Assembly (NCBI RefSeq): GCF_000004195.4
Contig: NC_030678.2
Coordinates: 135,347,047-135,411,046, forward strand
Direction of reading: 5' to 3'
Length of the DNA: 64,000 nt
Origin: Xenopus tropicalis
Taxonomy: Eukaryota > Chordata > Amphibia > Anura > Pipidae
A model generated the notes under the pieces. That model was given only the letters and a program-made list of their open reading frames with translations. It was not told the origin of the DNA and ran no database searches. Made by a program: the position numbers and the translations under genes. This document shows positions 1-11,984 of the stretch, one piece after another. Numbering within the stretch: the first letter of the stretch is position 1; every line of letters starts with the position of its first letter.

Positions 1-2148
1 GCTGTACACCGATCCTTTAAATCAGTGCTCTTCAACTGTTTTTTTTTACATAAAGGGGCCCAATTATGTGACACATTTTGAGGTCAGATCATCACATGAC
101 AAACAAATGGATGTGGCTAAAATATCCTTTGAAGGTCCAAATCTAGTCTAGGTGCCTATAGTTGAACAGTCCTGATGAAATAATTTCTAGTACCTAGCAG
201 CAATAAACCAATACATTAAAAACACAAATAACCAAATGATGCCCTAAAAACGTTCAATAAATAAAGTGCATTTTACATTCCAGACACAGAGACATCCACA
301 ATAGCATTGAAAGTCCATGGGGTACAATCCACAATGAGTGAGAGAAGTGGCAGAGGAGGATGATGGTAATGCTGCAATAACAAAATGGGGTAACGCAAGG
401 AACCCATTTCCCTAGTATTTTGTCCTCTGGTCAGATTTCAGTTTATTCCTTGCCATCTTTAAATAAAAGACCAAATCTGCACAGAAACTGCTTTTCACTC
501 CCCCCATATGTAACAAAAGGCACTAACTTTACCCAAGTGCAGTAAGAGGGAAGACACACGCCCCAACTTTTGAAAAGTCTAGTCCTATGGCTGTTGGCCC
601 AGCGAAACACAACACTCAGATGTCACATCTACTTCAGTAAGCCCAGACTATTTTTTATTGTCTTTATTGGCTGCCTAATCATATTAAAATTCACCTGCCT
701 TTAGGCCCCAGTGTATAATTCAATCATTGGCTTCACATTTCCATGCTTAATTTAGAATTTCAGATATCGCAGGACACTGCTGATTAAAAATGCAATTGCC
801 CAAAACACTGGGTTAACAGCACTTCTGGCAGCTTTCATTTATTCATGAAAATACCTGCTGTGGTCTTATTTGCGTAATGACATTAGCTCAGCTGAAACTG
901 ACGTGAGTTGCTGAACTGAGAGGCAAATGTACAGTATATAAAGGCATGTTACACCCTATACATTACAAAGGGACACTGCTCCTCATGTTAACGCGTGTAG
1001 TTTTTGTAGTGCTATATTTCACATACTACAGATGTCTCCAGCCTGGATAACTGAATGCATTCTGTGGGGCAAGAGGGCACATGACAGGATGTTCTTGTGT
1101 TGGTGGTTGCCCATGGGGACCATGGAAACAACCAAGAGCAGTTTGGATAAAGCAATAACAGCTCCCTATGATAATATTTTCTATAGGATTTGTACACACA
1201 CACAGAACCTACTCCAAGTAGGTAAATATAGATATTCCCAGACACTTTTCACATTGTATGGATTGAGGGATGCTTTAAGGAACCAGTGAGCCCAGGGCAA
1301 AGATCTCATTGGTGGATCCCCAGAGCTACCCCAAGATATTTGTAAAGGGACTACCCTCAAGCAGGAGAACTTGAATCTATTAACACAGGAAATAAAGAAG
1401 TAGCAATTACACTTTTGTTACTTTTGAGTGAAATTTGCCCATTAAAGGAAGAAAAAAATATACCCTTCTGTTTTAGAATAGGGATATCGGAAGTGACTTC
1501 AAAATTGAATGCTTTGTATAACCACATAACTCAGGAGTCTCATGTACTAAACAGTGGTGTATTGTTCTGAAACCAGACCCCCCCTAGCCACATGCCACAC
1601 CCCCAGGAAGCCCCCCCAGGAAGCTTGTTTGCAGTAACGTGCTGAACCATAGAACCACACACTCTGCTGTATGGTAGTTACATCACTGGTAATTGTTTTT
1701 CTTTCTTATTATTTTGCTCAGGGCCTTTACTGAACAGCAACCAAATAGCAGTTTCAAGCCTAACAGAAGCAGAACATTAAACACCCACTTCCACATTGCC
1801 GGAAGTGATGTCACACGCCAATCATTCTTACATTGTGAAAAGTAGATTTTCATTTGTTATCAGCGTTTAATGTCCACCCCACTGCAGCTAAAGGGTCTGC
1901 GGGTCTCCCACAGGATGGGGACATCAAGTAGATTGGGGGTACCCATCCTGCTGTAGGACTCTACCAATGTCTATAACATACTAAAACATAATATTAAGGT
2001 GATGCACCCCTTTCATAATGTGGTTAGTTTGCATACATTGTTGAGCAAAAATTAGATTCAGGAACATCTGTATACACCTGTACTTATTCTTCCAAACTGG
2101 TGTCCCATTTGACTACAAGGTAGTCTACCTTGAGAGACACTACTTGGG
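1..2148. other. Non-coding stretch, no gene recognised
   Basis: AT-rich sequence with only short chance open frames. A TATA-like stretch (agtatataaaggc) lies near 934 but no transcript or exon can be supported behind it. No repeat with clear ends was recognised. Confidence 0.5.
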
Positions 2149-2302
2149 CTCATTTATCAACACTAGGCAAATTTGCCCATGGGCAGTTACCTATAGCAAC
2201 TACCGGTAATCAGTGATTGGCTTAAACAATGAATGCAACAATTGGATCAGTTGCCATAGGTTAATGCCCATAGGCAAATTTGCCCACTGTTGATAAATAA
2301 CT
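2149..2302. repeat. Small MITE with about 45-bp inverted ends
   Basis: The left end (CATTTATCAACACTAGGCAA and following ATTTGCCCATGGGCA) is matched in inverted form at the right end (TGCCCATAGGCAAATTTGCC then GTTGATAAAT). The interior contains the CTATAGCAAC / GTTGCCATAGG pair that also occurs in the element at 32690-32816, so both probably belong to one Xenopus MITE group. No coding capacity. Confidence 0.65.
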
Positions 2303-5300
2303 CAGAGTGTCCCTTGTTTAACAAATAGCCTGCAGCTGTGTTACACATTCAGTTTTTACAGCCATACTCTGTTAGTACTACCTCTGAGGCGACCTAAATG
2401 TCACTTCCAAGTGAGAGGCTTTCTTCATTGCCTCAAAGAATCGTTCTACTATAGCCTGTCACGGTCCCTTATAAAGGCAGTTATCAGTTATCTACACCAC
2501 TATAGATTATAAATAGGCCTGAACTCACCAAGACTGATTCCAATACTTTAAAGCTGGAAAGGCAAAAGAAAAATGGGTATTTACATACTAAACTGCATAG
2601 AGAATTAATAGTAATAATCTTCCTGACACCTGACAAAAGATGGTGTAAATATCAGGCTACCCTAATTCTTAGAAGGTAACAATATTGCAAAAGGGCGAGG
2701 CCTAAGTCTTAACTGTGAAAGCTATGACAGCTATGACTACATGACGCTGTTAAGGAGGTCAAAATAAAATATTTGACCCTTGTGAAAAATTTGCTTCACT
2801 CATTATTTCCACAACCCACTTATCCAATATCCTGCCTCTTAACTCAAAACTAGTCTTTATGCTGTTCTGCAGGGTTTGCTGGAGGGCACAGTGTACTGCC
2901 GTTTCCATGTAACTGCAAACATTTAGGTCATAACAAGATGAGGCCTCAAACCTGTGCAATTTACTGCCCTCCCTGTCTGAGAGGCAGATCAGAAAGTGGG
3001 ATAGTTTCATTAAATGCATGATACTTCAGGACTGCAATGATAAGTTGGGAACTGTTGCTCTGATAAACTGGAGATACAGTTCACATTGGTACACCAGCCA
3101 GCATTTTACCTTTTGCCAGCACTGTATAAAAGCCTCCACCCAGGGGCCCACGTAACCAATCGGTTAATAGCTGGGGGCCCCTGCTAACTTATTAGTTTGG
3201 GGCATTGTAATTCCTGATGCAGATCCTGTCCAGAAGATCAATGTCTAGAACCTAAAGGTACTAATGGCATCAAATTAAAGCAAAACTACTTGGTTGTTCA
3301 TATACTGTACAAGCAAAACTTAATTTAGAATTTAAATTATCCAAATAGAATCCATGTCTTGTTGTGTAGCATAGGAAGGGTATTAAAAGCAATATGTCAA
3401 ATCTTGAATTTTTTTTTGTCCTTAATGGTCACCGAATGGATCAACAAATTTAACTGATAGAGGAATCTTCTCTTGAACGAGTTCCATTTTATTATTATAC
3501 ATGTGTTGTTATGACACTGTGATGTCGCTTACAAAGTAAAAGTAGCATTATGTAACATCATTATTTGCTTTTGTCCTTCTGATTTCTGTTTATCTCAGAT
3601 GGCTACTCACAATTTCTTTTGTTTCACATGACAGTGTAGTATTCCAACATTGCATTTGGTTTAATGGAATAGCCCCTATGAAAATACTACACTATTCTCA
3701 CAATCTTCCCCACAGACCCTTCAGAGACGCTATTTTACACTTTCCTGGAGGGAACCTAGAAACATACAGCATCCTTTTATGTATGGGAGTTGGAACTTTA
3801 CTGACACCAGGATAAGAGTTCTAAAACAAACGCGTCTCTATGCTAGGCGTGCTTTGCCTAAGATTTAGTGGCAAGTTAAATATGCAAGGAAATGGAATGG
3901 GAACACTGTGTATCAGAAACAAATCTGCAAAACTATAACTTTATTGTGAGCAAACTGTAGTGAACACTTTGTAGTGATATTTTGAGAGGCTGCCTATCCA
4001 TGGTTAATATAAAATCTCACAGTAGACTGGTGCTTACTTCTCCATGGAGGTTTGTTAGCCAAGCCCACTAAGAGTGGACATCATACATCATCTGTTCTAC
4101 CCATTTTCCTCTCAATGACCAGGAGTAAAAAAATAATGTTTTTACCATGAATTTCAAGCAATGAAAGATAAATAGCATTGTGAATCATGCATTTCTTGTA
4201 CAATAGTGCACTGAGCAATGTCATACAAGAACTGCATTTAATGCTGAATTCTGGACAGAATATGGCTACATCCGTATCTTCTTAAACTGAGGAACACATG
4301 AAAGGCGGACAGGGCAAAAATAGCTGTGTTTACTTTGCCCAGCAGTATTTTTATAGCATTAGTTTTTGACACCATGGCTGTAAATTCCTTTGTATGCTTT
4401 GTGACCACAAAACCCATCATCTGCACAACTAACCCTTACTGCAAGCAATGACATAGAAACCACAGTGAAACTCAAGCTCATTTGGGAGGGTGCTGCCAGG
4501 AACCTTATGAAAATGTGTCATTAATTTAACCATCTGTATTGACACATTTGCTAAATTGTTCTATAATTGTTCTGTATATATCTTACTGAAGTTATTAACA
4601 TCACCCATCATTGTATTTATTTATATTATTTTTTTTTCTGCCGTTCTAGTTACTCAGGACTTTTTTACTCAGTTGGGCTGGGATTACAGAGCTTAACACG
4701 CAAGTACAAAGATCGGCAACAGTGGTTCTTAAACAAGGTGATAATGTATTGGTGGAACTTAAGCAGTAGAGAACTGTGGGTTGCAGACAGCAGACCCTGC
4801 GATTGTGCGCTGTGGTCAGGGGCAGACCATGAGGTAAGGTTTATGGCAGACCCCTCCCCAGCTGATTCTGATGCTTTCATTTTGCTAGTTGTTTATGGTG
4901 GGTGCGCAGTGAAACTTGGGGGGTACTGGTAAAGAAAGACTGTGCTCACTGACTTCCCCCTTCTTAGTTACACCACTGTATAAACTGAAGTAGTTCTCTC
5001 TTTGGGGGTTCTGTGCATAAGGCCCTTCAAGTTGAACTCCAAGGGGTTTCCGCTGCTTTGAATTAACACATGCTGTCCTATGGTGGTGGAACTCACCCAG
5101 GGTACTAATGATCTAAACTACTTACTTTGTGGCCTGACTCTGCTAGCTAGCCTTAATAAACTATCTTTTGTTCAATTACAACTCTCATCATATCTGTGTA
5201 CTGATAAGACAGGCATAGTTGGGGTAATAATAGTCAATTATCAATTTTAATCACAAGTTAAATAAAAAGAAAAAGAAGAAAACCATTGAAACTGCCCATA

Positions 5301-5463
5301 CATGCTACCATATATCTTTTTCTGATATGGCTGCCCATGTCTGACTGTTCCATTCAATTGGCAAACTATTGAATCACATGAGCAGATCTTTACCTGATTT
5401 TGCCACCAAGGTCAGGCTTATCCAGTTGATCAAACCCCCAGGATAGAGACCAGATAACATTAG
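2303..5463. other. Non-coding stretch, no gene recognised
   Basis: No exon, RNA gene or bounded transposon could be supported. Around 4790-4850 there is a fragment (CAGCAGACCCTGCG) of a dispersed repeat also seen near 9220 and 52305. The 121-codon open frame beginning at 4567 has no recognisable domain and is treated as chance. Confidence 0.45.
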
Positions 5464-5640
5464 GGGGCATATCAAAATATGAGTTTAGAGCTTTATACGC
5501 ACAAACTCACTCATGTTCTATTCATTCCTATGGAATTTTTAGACTTGTATTTATCAAATAGTGAATTCACACATTAATAAATATGCTTCTAAAAATCCCA
5601 TAGGAATAAATAGAACATGGATTTTTTTTAGGCTTCAGAG
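5464..5640. repeat. Foldback repeat (MITE-like)
   Basis: An inverted pair, CATGTTCTATTCATTCCTAT (about 5513) and ATAGGAATAAATAGAACATG (about 5602), frames a short spacer. The block resembles other short palindromic Xenopus repeats. Outer boundaries are uncertain. Confidence 0.5.
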
Positions 5641-5749
5641 TGCAGACACTAAAAAGACTGTTATATAAATTAATATAAATGTTATCGGGGTCACAAGACA
5701 GCACCTGTCCTTTTGTTCAAAACTAAAATCAGAAACACTATATATATGA

Positions 5750-5957
5750 GCATGGGATCCCTTATCCAGAAAACATTACACAGTCATCTCCCACAGACTT
5801 CATTTTAAACAATTTATTTTAACATTTTTAAAAATTATTTTTAATTTTTTTTCTTTATAATAATAAAGCAGTATGCTGATCTAAATTACAGACAAATCCA
5901 TTATCCAGAAAACCCCAAGTCCTGAGTATTATGGATAACAGGTTCCATACCTGTCCA
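5750..5957. repeat. MITE family A (GGATCCCTTATCCAGAAA type)
   Basis: Starts near GGGATCCCTTATCCAGAAA and ends in ATAACAGGTTCCATACCTGT, the two inverted ends of a family that recurs in this window near 7130, 14066, 16137, 36330, 37547, 43793, 47646, 56590 and 60010. Internal landmarks are the tract giving a CAGTA-type core and an AAAACCCCAAGTCC..GAGCATT..GGATAA block. Non-coding. Confidence 0.7.
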
Positions 5958-6339
5958 TAATGATGAGCATGAACACAATGAGAATATGCTGCTTTTTTCA
6001 CTAGGGTTAAAAAAGGGTTAACTAGACCAGACAACAATAAATACAGTAATGATATATATTTTGTATATATTTATTTTTAGCAGTTTGTATTGGTATAGCA
6101 ACTGTCCATTACTTACACTAACATTTCAACACTTTACAGATGGTAAAGGAATAACTGGTATCAGAGTGCCTGGTTATATATACACCCTTCAGACTGGCTG
6201 TCCTTATGGTTCCCCAACCCACCCCTGTCTAATTGGATGTTGCCCTTTTGTTGGAAATCAGGAGTTGTGTTTGAGACACAACTACAGTAACATATATACA
6301 TAAATTAATATAACTTATTACCCTCCTACTAGTAAGTTT

Positions 6340-6713
6340 AATAATGTACTGCTGCCCTGCACTGGTAAAAGTTTTGTGTTTGTTTCAGAAAGAATACAAG
6401 AGTTTATATAAACCCTGGTGTGTAGCCATGGGGGCAGCCATTCAAAAGAAGAAAAGGCACAGGTTATATAGCAGCTAACAGATAAACCCTGTAGAATACA
6501 GTGGTGTCTTATCTGTTATCTGCTATGTAACCTGTGCCTTTTCTCCTTTTTGCAGCTTGAATGGCTGCCCCCATGGCTACACAGCAGCTTATTTATATAA
6601 ACTATAGTAGTGTTCCTGAAGCAAACACACCAGTTTTACCAGTGCAGGGCCACAGTACATTATATTTCCATTACTTTAAAAGACTTTTTTTTTTGGTGTT
6701 ACTGTTCCTTTAA
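6340..6713. repeat. MITE family B (TTAA; AACAGTAACACC ends), left end lost
   Basis: The right end is GGTGTTACTGTTCCTTTAA, identical to the right ends at 20664 and (nearly) 44444. The interior has the family's long foldback: GTAGCCATGGGGGCAGCCAT paired with ATGGCTGCCCCCATGGCTAC, and AGGCACAGGTTA paired with TAACCTGTGCCTTTTCTCC. The left terminal repeat expected before TAATGTACTGCTGCCCTGCA is missing, so this copy is truncated. Confidence 0.8.
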
Positions 6714-6984
6714 CCTAATGTTGCCCCTCTTCTCTTATTTGCAATCTTCCATGTCTGTTCCTGGAGCGACCATGTCAGACTGGGTGCAAACACACGGAGC
6801 AGTTTTTGGGGGTGAAACACACAATTATACATGTCTGCCCCAAAATGTGTCTGTCTGCAACAGAGCCGACATTCAGTGCAGACACACAACTGAGCAGATG
6901 CCAGTGGATCGGCTTTAGGTCTCTGACAACATCCTTGGGATCAGCCCCTGGTGCCATAAGCCTTTGACTGTAAGCTCTGTGATC

Positions 6985-7105
6985 ATCATCATCATTTATT
7001 TATAAAGTTCCAGCAAGTTGCACAGTTCTTTACATTCATTTATAACAAACTAGGGTTACAGAAACTAGGATCACAGGGCCCTGCTCACAAGAGCTCATTC
7101 CTTTT
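6985..7105 (-). repeat. Fragment resembling a LINE 3' tail, antisense
   Basis: ATCATCATCATCATTTATTTATAAAG followed by a CAGTTCTTTAC block mirrors, in reverse, the (GCTTTATAAATAAA)(simple repeat) tails seen at 17763-17932 and 61523-61712. It is short and diverged; family assignment (L2/CR1-like) is inferred from those better copies. Confidence 0.45.
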
Positions 7106-7129
7106 ATCACTTGGTATTTTCTTGGTGTA

Positions 7130-7868
7130 TACAGGTAGGGGTTCCATAATCTGGAAACCCCTTAACCAGGAAAATCTGAATTACAAGAAGGGCATCTCCC
7201 ATAGACTCAATTAGTAATGAATTAAAAATGTTAACAGTATTTCCTTTTGCTCTGTCAGTAATAACAAAACAGTACTTTGTACTTGATCAAACTAAGATAT
7301 AATGAATCCACACTGGTGGCAAAACATTCCTGCTGGGTTTATTTACTGTTCAAATGATTTTCCACAGACTTAGGGGCCCATTTACTAACCATCGATTTAC
7401 CCATCGACTAACCACTCAAATACATTTTTAGTATAAAAAGTTGCAGAGAAAAAATTCTGCAACTTTCTCGAGATTTACTGTCTCTATATGTCTAAACAGC
7501 TAAAAATCCGAATTCGCCAATTCACCAGGTTAAACTTACCAAATTCATGTACAAGTCAATGTCAAAGGTCCCTTTCCTTGTAGTTCTTTCTTTTGTCTCC
7601 AAATTTTAGAGATTTTGTTGGGTTTTGTCCAAAAATCACAACTTCACAAAGTCAGGATTTTCATGCAACATTTAAAAAAAGTAGAGTTTGTTACAACCTT
7701 TCTCACAAAATGAGTTTAGTCAAATATGAAAATGAAAAAAAAGAGAAATTATGGAGGTTTAGTAAATCTGCCCCTTAATGTATGTAGACCCAAATTACAG
7801 AAAGATCCCTTTTCCAGAAAACCACTGGTCCCGAGCATTCTAGATAATAGATCCCATACTGTATATAA
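7130..7868. repeat. MITE family A, split by a second MITE
   Basis: Left part begins ACAGGTAGGGGTTCCATAATC and runs to 7370; right part 7778-7868 contains AGAAAGATCCCTTTTCCAGA and ends GATAATAGATCCCATACTGTA. The parts join in the order seen in intact copies such as 37547-37857, so the element at 7371-7777 was inserted into it later. Confidence 0.65.
7371..7777. repeat. MITE nested in family A copy
   Basis: Inverted ends TAGGGGCCCATTTACTAA and TTTAGTAAATCTGCCCCTTA bound a 407-bp AT-rich non-coding unit. The same type of end (GGGGCACATTTA) occurs at 17433, 20785 and 56328. Position inside a split family A copy gives the relative age. Confidence 0.65.
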
Positions 7869-8164
7869 TAAAAAAGATCAAACTGACTTGTTCTATGCAA
7901 GTAGGTAAAACACAAATACGTGTATATCCAATGTTCCAGTCTGGCTAGCAGTTACTAGGCTGGCACGACCTGCAAGTACATATGGCCCATGTACACCTAA
8001 AATCAAAAATTATTAAGTATTGGCCAGTTGTATATACTGACAGTAGATAATTGGTTAATATATGTTAATATATAGTATAAAATTGGTTAATAATGTTTTG
8101 GATATAAATGTAACTGAAGCCTGAAGGAAGTGTTAACCCCGGCAGACCTGGTGAGTAAATATGT

Positions 8165-8345
8165 TTTAACAAAGGGCGGGGGTTTCCAAAAAGTGGAGTA
8201 TGCAGATGTGGGAACTGTGTTGTATGTAAAACCTTAATATTGGGTGATAAATTTTACCATCCACATAACAGTAAACAATACTGGATTAAACACAGACTTA
8301 CATGTACATTGCATTAAATGTCCGTGCAGACTGTGTATTGGGTGA
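8165..8345 (+). pseudogene. Remnant of a GIY-YIG retroelement (Penelope-like) C-terminus
   Basis: Conceptual translation from 8192 shows a cysteine cluster CxCGNCxxC at about 8201-8229, followed by FYHPHNSKQYWIKHRLTC and, after a frameshift near 8315, KCPCRLCIG. This order (Cys knuckle, a ..F..P..... block, then a CPCG..YIG-type motif) is typical of the C-terminal part of Penelope-like elements that carry a GIY-YIG endonuclease. There is a stop (8312-8314) and a frame change, so it is dead. Only about 50 codons survive; the reverse transcriptase part is not visible nearby. It differs from the element at 27.3 kb, which lacks this Cys block. Confidence 0.6.
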
Positions 8346-9877
8346 AAAAATTTGCAAACAAATGGGTGATGCATTAGTTTTATAGTAATGTTTTTAAAAA
8401 AAAAGACGCTTATGTTTTCCCACCTGCTATTTGATGATCCCAAAGGGTGGCACTTAATTCTTAAAATGACAATTTTCTATTTGGGATTACCCAATAGCAC
8501 ATACTACTAAAAAAGTATATTTTTATGAAAATGGTTTATTTAGATGAAGCAGGGTTTTACATATGAGCTTGTTTATGCAATATATTTTTATAGAGACCTA
8601 CATTGTTTGGGGGTATAGTTTTCCTTTACTTGCAATGTTCATGGTATGTGTCAGGTCTTGCAACAGGTATGTGTTGAACGCACATTAAAATGCACTGCAG
8701 CAGATATGTAAATGCATTCATATACTTTTAGTCTGTTATACCCCTACCTATTTATCTTATAGGGGGTTGTAAACCCTGCTGCATTGCTCAAACAAACTTT
8801 ATTCAGTTGTTGCTGGACTACAAATCCCATAATTAGTTAATATATAATGAAGATAACATCAGGGTTGTATTCTTAAAGCAATATTACACAAAAAAAACTT
8901 TTCAAAAATGTTTCCTAAAATCTCTATAGCCAGGGACAGCTTTAAAATAAAAAATATCCTCCAATGGGAACCCCAGGTGATCTGTGTAAATCTGGCTCCC
9001 TTTTTTTGTTGCTGCAATTGGAGTTGGAAGCATGAAGCACAAATTTCCAGCACTGAACAAGTCTGTCCTTATCCCCATGTCTGATTCTATGATTAATCTC
9101 AAGTTCTCCATTTGAACTGCTGGTCTCATCCTCACTGCTAATGCTGGCTCTTTTGTTTCACACAAGCTATGCGTGCTCTGATTGAGGAAGAACCTGTTCA
9201 GGGGTGTATGTACAAAGGAAGCAGACCCTGTGGTTGCAGGGGGGGGGGGCAGGAGTGTAGAGGGCCCATTAAGGCCCTAATTAATGAGCAATATCAATAT
9301 ATCTTGGTAGAACTGGACAATTTACCAATATCTTGGGGCCCTATATTGAATGTGCTGTGGGGTCCAGTAACTTAGTTACTCCCCAGAGCCTGATCAGAAT
9401 ATTTGTCAAGCTTTTCTAGAGGACAGCTGCCCAGCAGCCAGTGCATATTGTGAAGGAGACTGGCAAATTTAATTTTGCCCAACTCTGCAACAGGTGCATT
9501 TATCTCAGTAAAGCGGCCTAGAGCAGCTTCATCCCCCATTGTTAATCCAGTCCTGGGTGCATAAGTAAAATGAAGCCCCTGAATGAGCTTGAGGCATATG
9601 GTCTGTGAGCTGTGCATACAATAAATACACACAGGCACTAACATTTGGAATGTATTTTTACTTAATTATGTGTAATTAGATATAAACATCAACATAGTAC
9701 AAGTAAGTTACAGAGAGCAAAATAGCACAGGGCTTTTTAGAATTACATAGAAAACAGAAATGATATAGGTAATTTCACACTTATGCCTGTAAGTCCAGAA
9801 AAAAAAACACTGTTCAATAAAGATTGTTACATTGGCACCCAGTAAACCCAAAGGACACATACTGATATTTTATACTT
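8346..9877. other. Non-coding stretch with dispersed-repeat fragments
   Basis: No gene seen. Around 9213-9380 is a diverged repeat beginning AGCAGACCCTGTGGTTGCAG followed by a run of ten G; related pieces are near 4790 and 52305. Open frames at 8902-9165 and 9372-9644 (minus strand) show no domains and are regarded as chance. Confidence 0.4.
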
Positions 9878-10260
9878 TTTATTTTTAATTTGTGAGACGG
9901 CTGAGGCGAGTCAAAGGGAGAATATGGAATGTGTCTCATGTACCCAGTTCGCTTGCTCTGTCCTCAATCCCTCCAGCTGTGTTTCAGCATAAGATTCCTG
10001 GAAGACACTAATATCAGCGTGAGCAAATATTACCTACCATGCTATTTAGGGAGGGCAAGAAGTGTCCTTGTGCCGTGAATCCAGCTGATTTCGATTTTCA
10101 GCAGCGTTGCATGTTTATAAAGCTCATCCTGCAGGTCCATGACACAATAGAAAAAAAAAGGATAAACGCAATCATTTATCCACAGGCATGTGCAATTGCT
10201 ATCAATCTGGCTGGGATAATGAATTTGGAGGCAGACTGAAACCCAGCAAGGGATGTATCC
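9878..10260. other. Apparently unique, high-complexity non-coding block
   Basis: In contrast to its surroundings this block shows no transposon ends, tandem repeats or low-complexity runs except one A9. It holds homeodomain-like TAAT/ATTA sites and a CAATCATTTATC-type stretch. The frame 10039-10239 has no recognisable domain. It may be a conserved non-coding element, but conservation cannot be judged from one sequence. Confidence 0.25.
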
Positions 10261-10635
10261 CATTGCATGAGATGCCTCTTTAGGTAATGAATGCTTGTAA
10301 AGTGTACATTGCTACATGTGAGAAGGGTCACCATGGTGTGTCTAACACAGACAGTAAATCATCAAGACTTACTTATGGTCTGGTGACTGCTTTCCTTTCA
10401 CCTGCTGTCATTCTGCAATACTGTACATGCTTTTGCCCTACAGCCTCTTCTAAAACAAGCAATCCTTTGTAAAGCACCTGCTTCCTTCTTACTATATCAC
10501 TATACTTCTAAAGTTATGTTAAAAAGCAGAGTGTTCACTGGCCCCTGCATTCCCAAGGTCATCTTGTGATCTTATCCTTCAGGACTTCCTCAAGGTTTCA
10601 TGTAAGTGTGCACTGACTGAATATTACACAAACAA

Positions 10636-10981
10636 CTAAAGGTGGCCATACACCGACATATTTAAGCTGCCAATTTGGCCCGATTCGGGCAGTTGATCTG
10701 CCCGTGTGTGGGGCAGGCCTGTGTGACAGACCTACCCTACCTATTTCTGGCTGAAAAATGGCCAGATGTTGATTGGGCAGGTTTGATTTTTCTGTTGGAT
10801 CAAAGATTGCCTCAATGTCCTTTATCCCCATCATTGTGATCTGATCGTTTGACCCTAGGTCCAAACAAGCAGATGAGGCCCATATCGCCCACCCTAGGTG
10901 GGGTGGGCATATCTTGGAAAGAACTACTTGTTTGTTAACCTCAACAAATGAGTAGATCTTATAATGTATGGCCACCTTTAG
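10636..10981. repeat. MITE family C (CTAAAGGTGGCCATACA ends)
   Basis: Inverted ends CTAAAGGTGGCCATACAC and ATGTATGGCCACCTTTAG bound a 346-bp non-coding unit with internal foldback (CAGTTGATCTGCC, TGATCTGATCG). The same kind of end appears at 41504, 41785, 47688, 48006 and in a partial copy at 11130-11250. A transposase source cannot be named from the sequence. Confidence 0.75.
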
Positions 10982-11248
10982 TTGGGCGATAACAGGCTGA
11001 TCTGATATCTACAGCTGGGGCAAAGACCACATCAACAAGTCGATGTGATTTTTAATCTGATGGGAAAATAAAATTTGTCTGATGAGCATCAGTTCAATTT
11101 TCCCCCAGATATTAGTCAGGTAGACCTGTCAGAGGGCCCATACATGGGCACATAAGCTGCCAAATCAGTCTGAGGGGGCCAAACCGCCAGCTTACACCTG
11201 CCCATGTATGGCCTACTATAAGAGTGGATCTTATAATGTATGGCCAGC

Positions 11249-11552
11249 TTAAAGGGGATGTGGCTAACAGAAAACAATTCGCGCACACAGAAGCGCTTAC
11301 CCTAGATGTCAGCCGGGAACTATCCTTACCTCCTGCTGCCCATCTCTGCATGTAGGTGGTGGATGAGGGGTCAGCGACTCCCTCCTCCTGAGGGGAAGTG
11401 CATCTTGGAAAACATGGTAAGAGAGGAGCTTTACCAACTAAATAATAAGAAGGAAGCATTTTTAAAAAAACGATTGTAATGGGTAAAGTTATTTGTTTGG
11501 AAAGTCCTATCACTCTGGTAGGACTTTGCAAAAGGTGTACATCCCCTTTAAA
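11249..11552. repeat. TTAA-flanked MITE (AAAGGGGATGT ends)
   Basis: TTAAAGGGGATGT at the left and ACATCCCCTTTAA at the right are inverted repeats sharing a TTAA target, the signature of piggyBac/Kolobok-type cut-and-paste elements. It directly follows a partial ATGGCCAGCTT end at 11230-11249, so it probably inserted into the TTA(A) edge of a family C copy. The 164-codon minus-strand frame across it is treated as chance. Confidence 0.7.
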
Positions 11553-11605
11553 ATGTATTTGCTGAATTGTTTTTTGTAAATTATTCAAATTTAAATTGGT
11601 ACACA

Positions 11606-11680
11606 ATTAGCACCTTTTATTTATATAGCTCCAACATATTGTGTAGTGCTTTACAGAGCTTATACATCATTCACGTCATT
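11606..11680 (-). repeat. Antisense LINE 3' tail fragment
   Basis: TTAGCACCTTTTATTTATATAGCTCCAACATATTGTGTAGTGCTTTACAG reads in reverse as the CTGTA..GC.CT..ATATGTTGG.GC..TATAAATAAA tail found intact at 17870-17910. Confidence 0.55.
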
Positions 11681-11984
11681 TATTTGGTGATTTATAAAAG
11701 AAACATACAGTGGGATACATACCTGTGTTGTAGTTGCAAAAAAACCTTCTTTAATCAGTGGCAAGCCAAAAAAAAACAAAAACGTTTCTTTGTAGCCAAA
11801 CCCATCAGCCTCACAACATCAGTAAATGTATCTTACATTTGCCCTATTTCACATAAAGATTTATCCATATGTAGGCCACAAAATGACAGATGAACAGACA
11901 AATTATTCATATATTAAGCCCACTGCTGTAACACGTGTTTATTGAGTACATATTGGCATGTTTTGACCTAGCAAACTGATAAAT

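Noticed and set aside
4567..4932. 121-codon + strand frame as a gene
   Set aside because: No recognised domain, begins in AT-rich sequence and runs into a dispersed repeat (CAGCAGACCCTGCG).
11112..11606. 164-codon minus-strand frame
   Set aside because: It crosses the boundaries of two MITEs (family C fragment and 11249-11552), so it cannot be an old gene.
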